64,000 nucleotides of DNA from Aquabacterium sp. (GCF_029946005.1 NZ_JAQSDR010000040.1:1-64000); one strand, 5' to 3'. Numbered from the stretch's first letter, positions 47,992 to 56,197 are shown. A program made the numbers and translations. The notes: generated by a model from the letters alone, not told the origin.

Positions 47992-48288
47992 GGCAGCCTC
48001 CGTCGGCTCAGCGTGGGATTTGCAGTCATGGACTGTCCTTGAATAGATCGATGCCTCATTTGGGCAAACGGCGTGCCCGTTCATCGATCGCTTCAGTTCT
48101 GGAAACTCAGGACCAGCGCGTGTAAACCTGTCGCAAAACCTTGTAAAAGCTGCGGGTCAAATCAGCCGACCGGTTGGGCCGGAGTTGACAGATCAGCACC
48201 GCCCTGATCGCCACTCCCAACACCGAGCCAATCTGCCGCCACCCCAAACATGAACACCTGGCGGTCTCTCCGTTTGGGCAGCATTAGC
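47992..48288. other. Intergenic region upstream of the glg/tre operon
   Basis: A 297-bp gap between glgC and the SDR gene. It must hold the glgC promoter and the end of the SDR transcript. No convincing sigma-70 hexamer pair, terminator, small RNA or coding frame was seen. Short GC-rich inverted segments such as CCGGCCCAACCGG near 48170 are too small to assign. Confidence 0.5.
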
Positions 48289-49002
48289 TCAGGCGTCGGC
48301 CGCAACCAAGTAGACGCCCGGCTCGGCAGACAAGCCCTGCTTGACCTGCTGCGTGACCTCATCGGCCAGCACCTCATCTGCCCCCGCTTCAAGCGCATCA
48401 AGCGTGCGCGCGGCGATCACACCCGGAGGCGTTTTGGGCGCATCAAAGCCACGCGCCATGTCGGTGTCGATGAAACCCACGTGCAGACCCAGCACCTGCG
48501 TCTTCTGTGGACGAAGCTCGTGGCGCAGGCCATTGGTCAGGCCCCAGGCGGCCGACTTGCTGGCGCTGTACACCCCCAGCACGGGCGCGTTGATCCAGCT
48601 GACCACCGACAGCACATTGATGATGCCGCCACCACCATTGGCCGCCAGCACGCTTGCAAAGGCCTGGCTTAAGCGCAAGGGGCCGAAGAAATTGGTCTCC
48701 ATGTGCGCCCGAGCAGACTCCACGCTGTTGGGCGCAAGAAAACCGCCGGTGTTGGCTATGCCGGCGTTGTTGATCAACAGCGTGACATCGCCCAGCTCAG
48801 CCGCCACACGCGCCACATCGGCAGGATCAGTCACGTCCAGCTTCACGGGGATGACGCCGGGCAGCGTGACCGAGGCGGGATCGCGTGCCCCGGCGTACAC
48901 CTTGCGAGCGCCACGGACCAGCGCCTCTTGGGCGAAAGCCAAGCCCAGGCCCCGGTTGGCACCGGTGATGAGAACCACAGCGTTATTGAGTTTCATGGTC
49001 AT
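48289..49002 (-). CDS. SDR family oxidoreductase
   Basis: A 237-residue classical short-chain dehydrogenase. The NAD(P) motif is TGANRGLGLAF, the NNAG is LLINNAGIAN, the catalytic serine lies in NVLSVVSW, and YSASKSA supplies Tyr and Lys. The arginine after the first beta strand (GARDPAS) suggests NADP. The substrate cannot be told. It is on the same strand as, and downstream of, the TetR gene. A perfect palindrome at 49020-49037 lies 18 bp before the start, and this matches a site ahead of tetR, so repression by that protein is likely. Confidence 0.9.
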   Translation of the reverse strand: MTMKLNNAVVLITGANRGLGLAFAQEALVRGARKVYAGARDPASVTLPGVIPVKLDVTDPADVARVAAELGDVTLLINNAGIANTGGFLAPNSVESARAHMETNFFGPLRLSQAFASVLAANGGGGIINVLSVVSWINAPVLGVYSASKSAAWGLTNGLRHELRPQKTQVLGLHVGFIDTDMARGFDAPKTPPGVIAARTLDALEAGADEVLADEVTQQVKQGLSAEPGVYLVAADA

Positions 49003-49019
49003 GAACTTCTGGTTAATTT

Positions 49020-49037
49020 ATATGATGGTCATCATAT
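49020..49037. promoter_or_regulatory. TetR operator upstream of SDR gene
   Basis: ATATGATG-GT-CATCATAT is a perfect 18-bp palindrome. It lies 18 bp ahead of the SDR start and closely matches the site at 49699-49714. Confidence 0.65.
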
Positions 49038-49092
49038 TATTGGGTCAAAAAAAGCCATCATTCTGGACGGCGCGTTCAGGGAAACTGCAGTG

Positions 49093-49677
49093 TCAATCGG
49101 GCTGGTCGTGCTGAGCCAGCAAGCTTTGGCGATTGGCTTTGAGCAAGGCCTTGGCTTGCGCGTTGTTGCCCAGCGCACGGGCCAGCTGCAAGGCGCCCAC
49201 CATGGTGCTGGCAATCACCATGGCCGCCTCGGCTTGGCTGCTGGCGGGCAATGTCTTCTTCACCAACTTGACCATGCCTTGCACTCGCAGCGCAGAGGCA
49301 TCGCGGACTTCCGCGGCCTGGCGGGGCATTTCAGAGCAAAGCGCCGCCACGGGGCAGCCGTGCTCGGCGCCGGTCAGGTGGGCGTCAGACAGGTAGGACT
49401 CAACCAAGGCGCGGAACTCGCTGGCACCAGCTGCCTGGCGTTGGGCCATGCGGCGCGTCATGTTGGCCAAGCCATCTTGGCCTGCGCGCTCCAGGGCTTC
49501 AACCAACAAGGCATTGCGAGAAGCAAAGTGCGCATAGAAGCCACCGTGCGTGAGCCCGGCCTCTTTCATGATGTCGGCCACGCCCACACCTTGGTAACCG
49601 GCACGGCGGATGGCGCGTGCGGCGGCTTCAACAATGCGATCGTGGGTGGCCTCGCGGCGGCTTGGTTTGGCGTCCAT
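49093..49677 (-). CDS. TetR family transcriptional regulator
   Basis: A 194-residue repressor. Residues 1-55 form the TetR DNA-binding domain (THDRIVEAAARAIRRAGYQG, KEAGLTHGGFYAHFASRNALL). The C-terminal ligand domain contains GCPVAALCSEMPRQ, which is typical of the subgroup with a conserved cysteine. Its ligand is not known. The sequence TATGACGATCATCATA lies 22 bp before its start and resembles the palindrome before the SDR gene, so autorepression and co-regulation are inferred. Confidence 0.92.
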   Translation of the reverse strand: MDAKPSRREATHDRIVEAAARAIRRAGYQGVGVADIMKEAGLTHGGFYAHFASRNALLVEALERAGQDGLANMTRRMAQRQAAGASEFRALVESYLSDAHLTGAEHGCPVAALCSEMPRQAAEVRDASALRVQGMVKLVKKTLPASSQAEAAMVIASTMVGALQLARALGNNAQAKALLKANRQSLLAQHDQPD

Positions 49678-49698
49678 GGCTGAATGTTAACCAATATT

Positions 49699-49714
49699 TA
49701 TGACGATCATCATA
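49699..49714. promoter_or_regulatory. TetR operator upstream of tetR
   Basis: TATGACGATCATCATA matches the first operator core TATGATGGTCATCATA at 14 of 16 positions and is itself nearly palindromic. Confidence 0.6.
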
Positions 49715-49748
49715 TTTCAAAAAGAGAGGCACGTGCTTTGGGTGGAGA

Positions 49749-50333
49749 TCAAGGCCAAGCCAGCCGCTTAACGTAGAGGCAGATGTCCTCTGACCAATCG
49801 GTCACCAGATTGACAAAGCGCGTCGCATCGTCGGCAAACAGCGCACGGCTGGCTTCTTCAAAATGGGGCAAATTGCCCGCCAAGGCAGCCATTGCGCGGT
49901 AGGCCGCTTCTTGCGATTGCCGCTTACGTTCTTTCTCCGGCAAGGCACGCCGCGCTTCCTCAACCAATTTACGCAGGGCCACGGACGCCCCGCCCGGTTG
50001 CGCGTTGAGCCATTCCCAATGGCGGGGCAGCAAGGTCACCTCACGGGCGACCACACCCAGGCGGGGCCTGCCTCGGCCCCGCGGTTCGGCCATGGCCATC
50101 TCGGCGCCGACGGGCTGGGGGCTGAGCGCCGGGTCCAACCGTTGCAAGATGTCTTGATCCGAACCTCGCAAGTCCAGGTCAATCACGGTGCCGGTCGCGT
50201 CCCTGAATACCAGGACCGGATCAGGCGCATCACCGGCAGCTTTCACGGCCAGTGCGACTTGGTGAAGGGGGCCTGTGGCCAGCAGGCGATGCCCCATGAA
50301 GGCGGTGGCCAAAATCAGTGATGAATGCTCCAT
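49749..50333 (-). CDS. DUF2239 family protein
   Basis: A 194-residue protein of DUF2239, a family of unknown function. Recognisable features are LDLRGSDQDILQRL, the basic RGRGRPRLGVVAREVTLLP and the following RHWEWLNAQPGGASVAL. These resemble regulator or DNA-associated proteins, but no biochemical role is known. ATG at 50333 is preferred to the TTG at 50339; there is little Shine-Dalgarno sequence. Upstream lies a striking set of TTACCCG elements, suggesting tight control. Confidence 0.8.
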   Translation of the reverse strand: MEHSSLILATAFMGHRLLATGPLHQVALAVKAAGDAPDPVLVFRDATGTVIDLDLRGSDQDILQRLDPALSPQPVGAEMAMAEPRGRGRPRLGVVAREVTLLPRHWEWLNAQPGGASVALRKLVEEARRALPEKERKRQSQEAAYRAMAALAGNLPHFEEASRALFADDATRFVNLVTDWSEDICLYVKRLAWP

Positions 50334-50342
50334 CCCCAAATA

Positions 50343-50384
50343 TTACCCGGATAAAATTTACCCGTCAATTAAAACCGGGTAAAT
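50343..50384. promoter_or_regulatory. TTACCCGG-type inverted repeats upstream of DUF2239 gene
   Basis: ATTTACCCG at 50356-50364 and CGGGTAAAT at 50376-50384 are exact complements 11 bases apart, and TTACCCGG recurs at 50343-50350. The set sits 10-50 bp upstream of the start. It is likely an operator for an unidentified regulator, not a terminator since no T-run follows. Confidence 0.5.
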
Positions 50385-50400
50385 TAAATCGGGGCGGTCA

Positions 50401-50613
50401 TCAAGAGAGCCAAGGGTGAAATCCCTGATCTTTAATGGCCATCAGCACAGCCTGCTCGGGCTGCGTGGTCACCACATCGACAAAGCCTTGCTGCAGGTCG
50501 AACTGCACCAACGCGGTCGGGTCGAGTTTTTGAATGGCCTGGGTCAGCCGCTGCACGCATTGCGGGCCCGCCAGATCGCGCACGTTCACATGGAATTCGG
50601 AACCGATGGTCAT
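50401..50613 (-). CDS. Small HMA-like protein lacking the metal-binding CXXC
   Basis: A 70-residue cytoplasmic protein with the ferredoxin-like HMA pattern: a first strand FHVNVRDL, helix CVQRLTQAIQKLD, strand and turn ALVQFDLQQGFVDVVT, and a C-terminal helix AVLMAIKDQGF. Copper chaperones carry MxCxxC in the first loop; here only one cysteine (GPQC) remains, so metal transfer is doubtful. The ATG at 50613 has AAAGGAG 9 bases upstream, which rules out the longer frame to 50664. It is adjacent to but not clearly joined with the DUF2239 gene. Confidence 0.7.
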   Translation of the reverse strand: MTIGSEFHVNVRDLAGPQCVQRLTQAIQKLDPTALVQFDLQQGFVDVVTTQPEQAVLMAIKDQGFHPWLS

Positions 50614-50775
50614 GGTCTTGCTCCTTTCAGTTGAGGTCGCCAAACGCTTTTGGCGTGATTGCACTTCCTTGTCAAACCATTCGGGGTGACCGTCAAGCCA
50701 AGGCCTGACAAAAAGTTGGGCGATATCATTTCCCCAAAATTTCGCTTCAATTCAAACCACCCTTCAGGACACAAG

Positions 50776-51132
50776 ATGCCTTATATGTTGCTGGTTGTCG
50801 AGCCCGTTGATCAAAGGCTCTCTCGCACCGAAGCCGAAGGCCGCGAGGCCTACGCCAGCATGGTTCGCTTTGGAGCCAACCTGAAGGAGCGTGGTTTGTT
50901 GCTGTCCAGCGAGTCCTTGAAATCCCAGCACAATGCGGCGCGCGTTGAAGTGCGCGGAGGTACCAGCCGGGTGGTGGACGGCCCGTTTGCCGAGGCCAAA
51001 GAAATGATCGGCGGCTTTTTTTTGCTGGATTGTCAGACCCGCGACGAAGCCATCGCCATTGCCAAAGAATGCCCGGCGGCCGAATGGTGCACCGTCGAAG
51101 TGCGGGCGCTCGCGCCCTGCTACGAGACCTGA
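50776..51132 (+). CDS. YciI/DGPF family protein
   Basis: A 118-residue YciI-like protein. It has PYMLLVVEPVDQRLS at the start and VVDGPFAEAKEMIGGFFLL, which contains the DGPF motif that names the family. The ferredoxin-like fold resembles dehydrochlorinases, but enzymatic activity is unproved. DGPF proteins are the usual neighbours of ECF42 sigma factors, as here. ATG at 50776 follows an AGGACA. Confidence 0.9.
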   Translation: MPYMLLVVEPVDQRLSRTEAEGREAYASMVRFGANLKERGLLLSSESLKSQHNAARVEVRGGTSRVVDGPFAEAKEMIGGFFLLDCQTRDEAIAIAKECPAAEWCTVEVRALAPCYET

Positions 51133-51160
51133 ATCGATTTGACAAAGCGGAGAAAACACC

Positions 51161-51406
51161 ATGAGCCCCCAGATATTCATCAACCTGGCCGTCAAGGACC
51201 TGGACAAGACCAAAGCGTTCTTCAGCAGCCTCGGATTCAGTTTTAACCAGCAGTTCACGAACGAGCCAGCGGTCGATGCGATGGTGGCCAAGGCGATTGC
51301 CGCCGAAGGCACGGTTTTCAAGGAAGCCAAGGACCATGGCTTCATGCACGAACATGGCGTCGAAGACTTGCACATGGACATGAGCACCGCCCCGGCCAAG
51401 TTCTGA
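51161..51406 (+). pseudogene. VOC (glyoxalase-like) protein with internal deletions
   Basis: An 81-residue frame starting like a VOC protein (INLAVKDLDKTKAFFSSLGF) and joining abruptly at FTNE to AVDAMVAKAIAAEGTVFKEAKDHGFM, a segment that normally lies about 50 residues later. The end (EDLHMDMSTAPAKF) lacks the usual DGHIWEL, so the last metal ligand is gone. The frame is open, and TGATG couples it to the sigma factor. Full members are about 130 residues. It is likely a decayed or non-catalytic remnant still translated; deletion as opposed to a natural short form is inferred. Confidence 0.7.
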
Positions 51407-52692
51407 TGACGACGTCGGCCACGCACCGCGCGATCGAGGCGATTTGGCGCATCGAGTCGACCAAGATCATCGGCGGCGTGGCGCGCATGGTGCGCGACAT
51501 CGGGCTGGCCGAGGAGTTGGCACACGACGCGCTCCTCACGGCTCTGGAGCTGTGGCCGTCAACCGGGGTGCCCGACAAGCCCGGCGCCTGGCTGATGACC
51601 ACCGCCAAAAACCGCGCGCTGGACCGCCTGCGGCGCGCCAAGATGATCGAGGGCAAGCTGCGAGAGCTTGGCCACGACCTGGAAGCACAGGAGGCCCTGA
51701 TCGTGCCTGACTTTGTGGACGCGCTGGACGCCGCCCGGGCCGATGAAATCGGCGACGACCTGCTGCGGCTGATCTTCACGGCCTGCCACCCTCTGCTGTC
51801 GACCGAGGCGCGTGCGGCCTTGACCTTGAAGCTGCTGGGCGGGCTGACCACCGAGGAGATCGCCCGCGCTTTCCTAGCTTCAGAGACCACGATCGCGCAA
51901 CGCATCGTGCGGGCCAAACGCACGCTCACTGCGGCCAAGGTGCCCTTTGAGGTGCCGCGCGGCGAAGCGTTGGGGCAGCGCCTGGCATCGGTGCTGGAAG
52001 TGGTCTACCTGATCTTCAATGAGGGCTACACCGCCACCAGTGGCGAAGACTGGATGCGCCCAGCTTTGTGCGATGAGGCCTTGCGCCTGGGGCGCATGCT
52101 GGCCGAACTGGCACCTGGCGAACCCGAGGCGCATGGGCTGATCGCACTGATGGAACTGCAGGCCTCGCGTTCTGCGGCGCGGGTAGATGCCCTTGGCAAA
52201 CCGGTGCTGCTGCTGGCTCAAGACCGCGCCCGTTGGGACCATTTGTTGATTCGCCGTGGCTTGACGGCCCTGGGACGCGCCGAAGCCTTGGCCGTGTCCT
52301 TGCCCCAACCCCTGGGTGCCTACACCTTGCAGGCCTCGATTGCCGCTTGCCATAGCCGGGCGTGCACCGGCGATGAAACCGACTGGCCCCGCATCGCGGC
52401 TTTGTACGATGCGCTGGCCCAGGTCCTGCCCTCGCCGGTCGTGGCATTGAACCGCGCGGTGGCCGTGGGCATGGCCTTTGGGTCGGCCGCGGGGCTGCAG
52501 ATGGTGGACGACCTGCGCGAATCCCCCTCGCTGAAAAACTACCAGTGGCTGCCCAGCGTGCGCGGCGACCTGCTGGCCAAACTGGGCCGGATTGAAGAGG
52601 CCCGCACTGAGTTTGAACGCGCGGCGGAGATGGCGGGCAATGCGCGTGAACGCGAGTTGCTGCTGGCGCGGGCGCGTGGACTGGGTGCTTGA
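51406..52692 (+). CDS. ECF42-type RNA polymerase sigma factor
   Basis: A 428-residue ECF sigma factor. Region 2 spans residues about 10-75 (LAEELAHDALLTALELWP, AWLMTTAKNRALDRLRR) and region 4 about 125-180 (RAALTLKLLGGLTTEEIARA, TIAQRIVRAKRTL). About 240 C-terminal residues of helical, TPR-like sequence follow (SPVVALNRAVAVGMAFG, GDLLAKLGRIEEARTEFERA). This long extension and the DGPF neighbour define ECF42. No anti-sigma gene is present, which is usual for the group. It is coupled to the VOC remnant and followed by a hairpin. Confidence 0.92.
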   Translation: MTTSATHRAIEAIWRIESTKIIGGVARMVRDIGLAEELAHDALLTALELWPSTGVPDKPGAWLMTTAKNRALDRLRRAKMIEGKLRELGHDLEAQEALIVPDFVDALDAARADEIGDDLLRLIFTACHPLLSTEARAALTLKLLGGLTTEEIARAFLASETTIAQRIVRAKRTLTAAKVPFEVPRGEALGQRLASVLEVVYLIFNEGYTATSGEDWMRPALCDEALRLGRMLAELAPGEPEAHGLIALMELQASRSAARVDALGKPVLLLAQDRARWDHLLIRRGLTALGRAEALAVSLPQPLGAYTLQASIAACHSRACTGDETDWPRIAALYDALAQVLPSPVVALNRAVAVGMAFGSAAGLQMVDDLRESPSLKNYQWLPSVRGDLLAKLGRIEEARTEFERAAEMAGNARERELLLARARGLGA

Positions 52693-52713
52693 GGCCGCGA
52701 TGGCGGCCTCAAG
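52688..52713. terminator. Hairpin at the convergent sigma factor / flavoprotein ends
   Basis: CTTGAGGCCGC-GATG-GCGGCCTCAAG forms an 11-bp perfect stem across the sigma factor stop. No T-run follows on either strand, so termination would be weak or Rho-assisted. Confidence 0.45.
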
Positions 52714-52718
52714 CGCAT

Positions 52719-53660
52719 TCAGCCGCCTTCCTCCCAGGCCAGCGGCCACCCACGTTCATGCAGGCGCCCTTGCGTGATGCGGATGCGCAGCAGGCGCAGT
52801 GCACCCTTGTGCTCGGCCTGTTCCGGGCTGTCGTGATCGACATGGGCCCACCCTTGCAACCACAACAGCGCGCCACTGGCAAAGTCGATGAACAACAGGC
52901 CCACCTTGGGATTGCTCACGATGTTACCCAGGGTGTTGAACATGAAGTTGCCGGTGTAGTCGGGCACGGTCAAGCAGGTGCCCTCGGCTTCTTCGCGCAC
53001 CTTGACGAAGCCCGGCGGCCCACCTCGGTGCGACACATCCACCCCTTCACTGCTGGCCATGTCGCTGCCGCCCGCGTGCAGCGAAGCCGAGGCGATGAAA
53101 AAGGTATCGGCCTTTTGAATAATGGCCATGGCCTGCGGCGACAGGTCGAGGCCTTCTGCATGCACCTGAGGGGCCTCCTTGGGCCAGCCATCTCCACCCA
53201 TCCACACCGCGCGGCGCGGCTGGATGTACTTGGGGCAATTGCCAAAGCTCTGCCGCACCGCCACCAAGGCCCCCGCCTCGCCCACCTGGGTCAACACCCC
53301 ATTCATCCGATTGCGCCGGCGGGTGTGCGGCTGGATGCCCAGCAAACCCAGGGGCGCCCCAGCGTGCCAACTCGGCGCCAGAGGATCGTCGGCCAGCAAC
53401 TCGGCATTCAAACGCAGCACCTGCGGATCGGGCGAATCCATGAACCCCGGCGGGCCTGCCATCACAGTGGCCCACGGATGCCCCTGCGCGTCCAGCGCCC
53501 CGATCACGACGAAGGGCAAGGCCGCGAAGAAATCGCGGTGCTGGTCGGGCATGTGGTCCCGGATGACCTGGCGTCCACGCGCTTCCATCACATCGCGAAC
53601 ACCCACCAGGCTTTGCATGGCCCGCTCGCCAGCATGAAAGGGCGAAGGGCTGGCGTTCAT
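52719..53660 (-). CDS. Pyridoxamine 5-phosphate oxidase-like flavin-binding protein
   Basis: A 313-residue split-barrel protein. Family stretches are FFAALPFVVIGALDAQGHPWATV near the start, given here only as a region at residues about 45-67, then PRRAVWMGG, KADTFFIASA and MFNTLGNIVSNPKVGLLFIDF. Such proteins bind FMN and often reduce or detoxify small electrophiles, but the substrate is not known. It follows the GST gene with an ATGA overlap (53657-53660), which fixes the start and suggests a joint detoxification role. Confidence 0.85.
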   Translation of the reverse strand: MNASPSPFHAGERAMQSLVGVRDVMEARGRQVIRDHMPDQHRDFFAALPFVVIGALDAQGHPWATVMAGPPGFMDSPDPQVLRLNAELLADDPLAPSWHAGAPLGLLGIQPHTRRRNRMNGVLTQVGEAGALVAVRQSFGNCPKYIQPRRAVWMGGDGWPKEAPQVHAEGLDLSPQAMAIIQKADTFFIASASLHAGGSDMASSEGVDVSHRGGPPGFVKVREEAEGTCLTVPDYTGNFMFNTLGNIVSNPKVGLLFIDFASGALLWLQGWAHVDHDSPEQAEHKGALRLLRIRITQGRLHERGWPLAWEEGG

Positions 53661-54280
53661 GTCGGCTTCTTGAAGGGCTGGGTTGACGGCATGGGCACGA
53701 AACCTGGCAAGGATTCCAACTCGGACAACCAGCGCCGCACGTGCGGGTATGCCTCCAGCGACATACCGCCTTCCGGCGCGCGCACCGTGTAGCTGTAAAG
53801 GGCGATGTCGGCCACGGTGGGGTGCTGCTCCGAGGCCAGGAAACGCTGACCAGACAGATGCTGGTCCATCACGCGCAGCAATTGCACCGCCGTGTCGATC
53901 ACCGTTTGGTCGGGCGTGCCGCCAGTCAGGCAGATCCAGCGCGCGCGGGCCGCGCCTTGCGCCAGCTGCCCTGCCGCCACGCTCAGCCAACGCTGCACCC
54001 GCGCGATCTGCACTGGCGACTCGGGCCACCACTGCCGCGACGGGTCGTGCTTCAACGCCAGGTAGATGTTGATGGCATTGCTGTCGGACAGGATCACGTC
54101 GCCATCCTCCAGCACCGGCACCTGGCCAAATGCGTTCAGGGCCAGGAATGGCTCGCTTTTGTGCTCGCCTTTGAGCATGTTGACCGGCACCGTCTCGAAG
54201 GGCAAACCCAGCAGTGACAGGAACAGGCGCACCCGGTGGGCGTGCCCGGACAAGGCAAAGTCGTGCAATCGAATGGACAT
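53657..54280 (-). CDS. Glutathione S-transferase family protein
   Basis: A 207-residue cytosolic GST. The thioredoxin-like N-terminal domain has the cis-proline motif GQVPVLEDGDVILSDSNAI (glutathione site), and the helical C-terminal domain has PTVADIALYSYTV with the capping Asp. Its preferred electrophile cannot be deduced. AAGGAG lies about 9 bases before the ATG at 54280. It is divergent from the lysR gene at 54389, whose product may regulate it. Confidence 0.93.
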   Translation of the reverse strand: MSIRLHDFALSGHAHRVRLFLSLLGLPFETVPVNMLKGEHKSEPFLALNAFGQVPVLEDGDVILSDSNAINIYLALKHDPSRQWWPESPVQIARVQRWLSVAAGQLAQGAARARWICLTGGTPDQTVIDTAVQLLRVMDQHLSGQRFLASEQHPTVADIALYSYTVRAPEGGMSLEAYPHVRRWLSELESLPGFVPMPSTQPFKKPT

Positions 54281-54362
54281 GGTGGAGGCTCCTTGGTTGA
54301 ACAGTGACCTCACCTTATTCCCACCAGGGATTGCTGTGAATCCTCATGTGCAGAAAATCATC

Positions 54363-54379
54363 GTTGCAAATTACGCAAC
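54363..54379. promoter_or_regulatory. LysR-type box upstream of the lysR gene
   Basis: GTTGC-AAATTAC-GCAAC is a 5-bp inverted repeat containing T-N11-A (TGC-N7-GCA), the general LysR binding pattern. It lies 10 bp before the lysR start and about 85 bp before the divergent GST gene. Confidence 0.5.
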
Positions 54380-54388
54380 AATGAAGCC

Positions 54389-55330
54389 ATGGACCAACTT
54401 GAATCAATGCGGGTGTTCGTCGCCGTGGCCGATGCCCAGAGCTTCGCCGGCGCTGCCCGTTGGCTGAAATGCTCACCCGCGGCCGTCACCCGCGCCGTGG
54501 CCGCCCTGGAGGCCCACCTCGGCGCGCGCCTGCTGCACCGGACCACCCGCAGCCTGCGCCTGAGCGAGGCCGGCGAGCGCTACGTGGCCGAATGCCGCCG
54601 CATCCTGGGCCAACTGAACGAGGCCGATGCCGTGGCCAGCGGTGCGCACGTCGAACCGCAGGGCTACCTCACGGTGACGGCGCCAGTGCTGTTCGGCCGC
54701 ATCCACATCGCGCCGCTGATGCTGGACTTCCTCAAGGCGCACCCGCGTGTGCAGGCCAAAGCCTTTTTCGTGGACCGCGTGGTGCACCTGATCGACGAAG
54801 GCATGGACGTGGCCTTGCGCATCGCGCACCTGCCCGACTCGTCCCTGAGCGCGGTCAAAGTGGGCACCGTGCGGCGTGTGGTGGTCGCCTCGCCCGATTA
54901 CCTGGCCCAGCATGGCGAGCCTCTGACACCCGACGAGCTGGGCCAGCACGACGCCATTGGCATCTCGACCTCCGGCGGGCCCTTCACGCCCTGGCAATTC
55001 GCCCGCCCAGATGATCCCAAGCGCGAACTGCGCCCCGCGCCCTCACCCCGGGTGCAATGCACGGTCAACGGCAGCGAGGTCGGCATCCTGGCCGCACGGG
55101 CCGGCCATGGGCTGGCGCGGGCCATCTCCTACCAGGTGGCCGAGCATGTGGCCTCAGGCCATCTGCGCATCGTGCTGGCGGCTTACGAGCCAGCCCCCGT
55201 GCCTGTGCACCTGGTGCACCCTGAGGGCCGGCATGCCGCCGCCAAGGTGCGCGCTTTCATCGACTTCGCGGTGGCGCGGCTGCGCGCTCACCCCGCGCTC
55301 AACGATGTGGATCCGTCCCGCTCACCGTGA
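54389..55330 (+). CDS. LysR family transcriptional regulator
   Basis: A 313-residue LysR-type regulator. Residues 1-60 carry the helix-turn-helix (SFAGAARWLKCSPAAVTRAV, TRSLRLSEAGERY) and residues 90-300 the periplasmic-binding-protein-like effector domain. It resembles the AaeR/DsdC-like group often divergent from GST or quinone reductase genes. Neighbours suggest control of the GST and flavoprotein pair. The 3-prime end overlaps the convergent EcsC gene by 32 bp. Confidence 0.93.
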   Translation: MDQLESMRVFVAVADAQSFAGAARWLKCSPAAVTRAVAALEAHLGARLLHRTTRSLRLSEAGERYVAECRRILGQLNEADAVASGAHVEPQGYLTVTAPVLFGRIHIAPLMLDFLKAHPRVQAKAFFVDRVVHLIDEGMDVALRIAHLPDSSLSAVKVGTVRRVVVASPDYLAQHGEPLTPDELGQHDAIGISTSGGPFTPWQFARPDDPKRELRPAPSPRVQCTVNGSEVGILAARAGHGLARAISYQVAEHVASGHLRIVLAAYEPAPVPVHLVHPEGRHAAAKVRAFIDFAVARLRAHPALNDVDPSRSP

Positions 55331-56105
55331 TGCCGACGTACGCCACCCTCACCTCTTCCACACCGTGCACTCGCTCCAGCCGCCGCACGATGAAATGCCC
55401 CCGCGCCATGCACTGAAAGTGCTCCATGAACAAGGTGTTGATCACCGCGCCACCCACAGCCCCCACGATGGGCACGGCCTGCGCCATCACTTTCTCAGAC
55501 ACGTTCACTGAAAAGCGCGACGCCACCTGTGCGATGAGCTGAACCATCGCCGTCCCCTTGCGCTGGACCAGGCCTTTTTGCGCCACCTGCCGGGCAGCCT
55601 CAGACACCGCCTGGGCCATGGCCGCGCGGGCGGCAAAGTAGCCGGTCTCGGCCGCATCGTCTTGGTGAGATCGGCCACCCAGTGCCAACACCTGCACGCA
55701 CTCCAGCTGAGACTCGGGCGTGCTCAGATCTTCGCCTTCACTGCGAGCCACATCGGCGATTGAGCGCAACATGATCGTCGTCGACACCGGCAATTCAATC
55801 AGCAAGGTGGACAGGCCAAACGCGCCACCAACAGCGCCACTGGCCCCCACCGCCAGCTTGTGCCAACCGTTGGACGAATGGTTGGATGGCAAGCTGTTCA
55901 TGGTGCTCAAGGCCACGTCCATGGCCTTGGCAATGGCCTTGCTGGCAGCCTCGTTGACCATCGCGCCCCACTTTTTGGGCAGCATGCCGAAACCTTTTTC
56001 AAGCGGCGTGCCCAGCACATCACTGATCCTGGCCACCAAGCCTGGGTTTTCAAGCAGCGCCTTGGCTTTACGAAGGTGGCCCATGTCGGCAGATGAAAGT
56101 GGCAT
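55299..56105 (-). CDS. EcsC family protein
   Basis: A 268-residue EcsC-family protein. Glycine- and alanine-rich hydrophobic segments at residues about 90-120 and 220-245 (AVPIVGAVGGAVINTLFMEH) and the stretch LPVSTTIMLRSIADVARSEGE are typical. EcsC is named from a Bacillus ABC transporter locus, but the role in proteobacteria is unknown. GAGGA about 9 bases upstream supports the ATG at 56105 over one at 56132. No transporter genes accompany it. Confidence 0.85.
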   Translation of the reverse strand: MPLSSADMGHLRKAKALLENPGLVARISDVLGTPLEKGFGMLPKKWGAMVNEAASKAIAKAMDVALSTMNSLPSNHSSNGWHKLAVGASGAVGGAFGLSTLLIELPVSTTIMLRSIADVARSEGEDLSTPESQLECVQVLALGGRSHQDDAAETGYFAARAAMAQAVSEAARQVAQKGLVQRKGTAMVQLIAQVASRFSVNVSEKVMAQAVPIVGAVGGAVINTLFMEHFQCMARGHFIVRRLERVHGVEEVRVAYVGITVSGTDPHR

Positions 56106-56197
56106 GTTGTGGTCCTCAGGTTGGATCTTCATCAGCAAATGATGCGCCCACGCCAGGCCATCCGCAGGGCCAAGTGAAAAAAGGTATTCTGCGGACC

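Noticed and set aside
48150..48220. Sigma-70 promoter for glgC at a minus-strand TTGACC
   Set aside because: No acceptable -10 hexamer at 16-18 bp.
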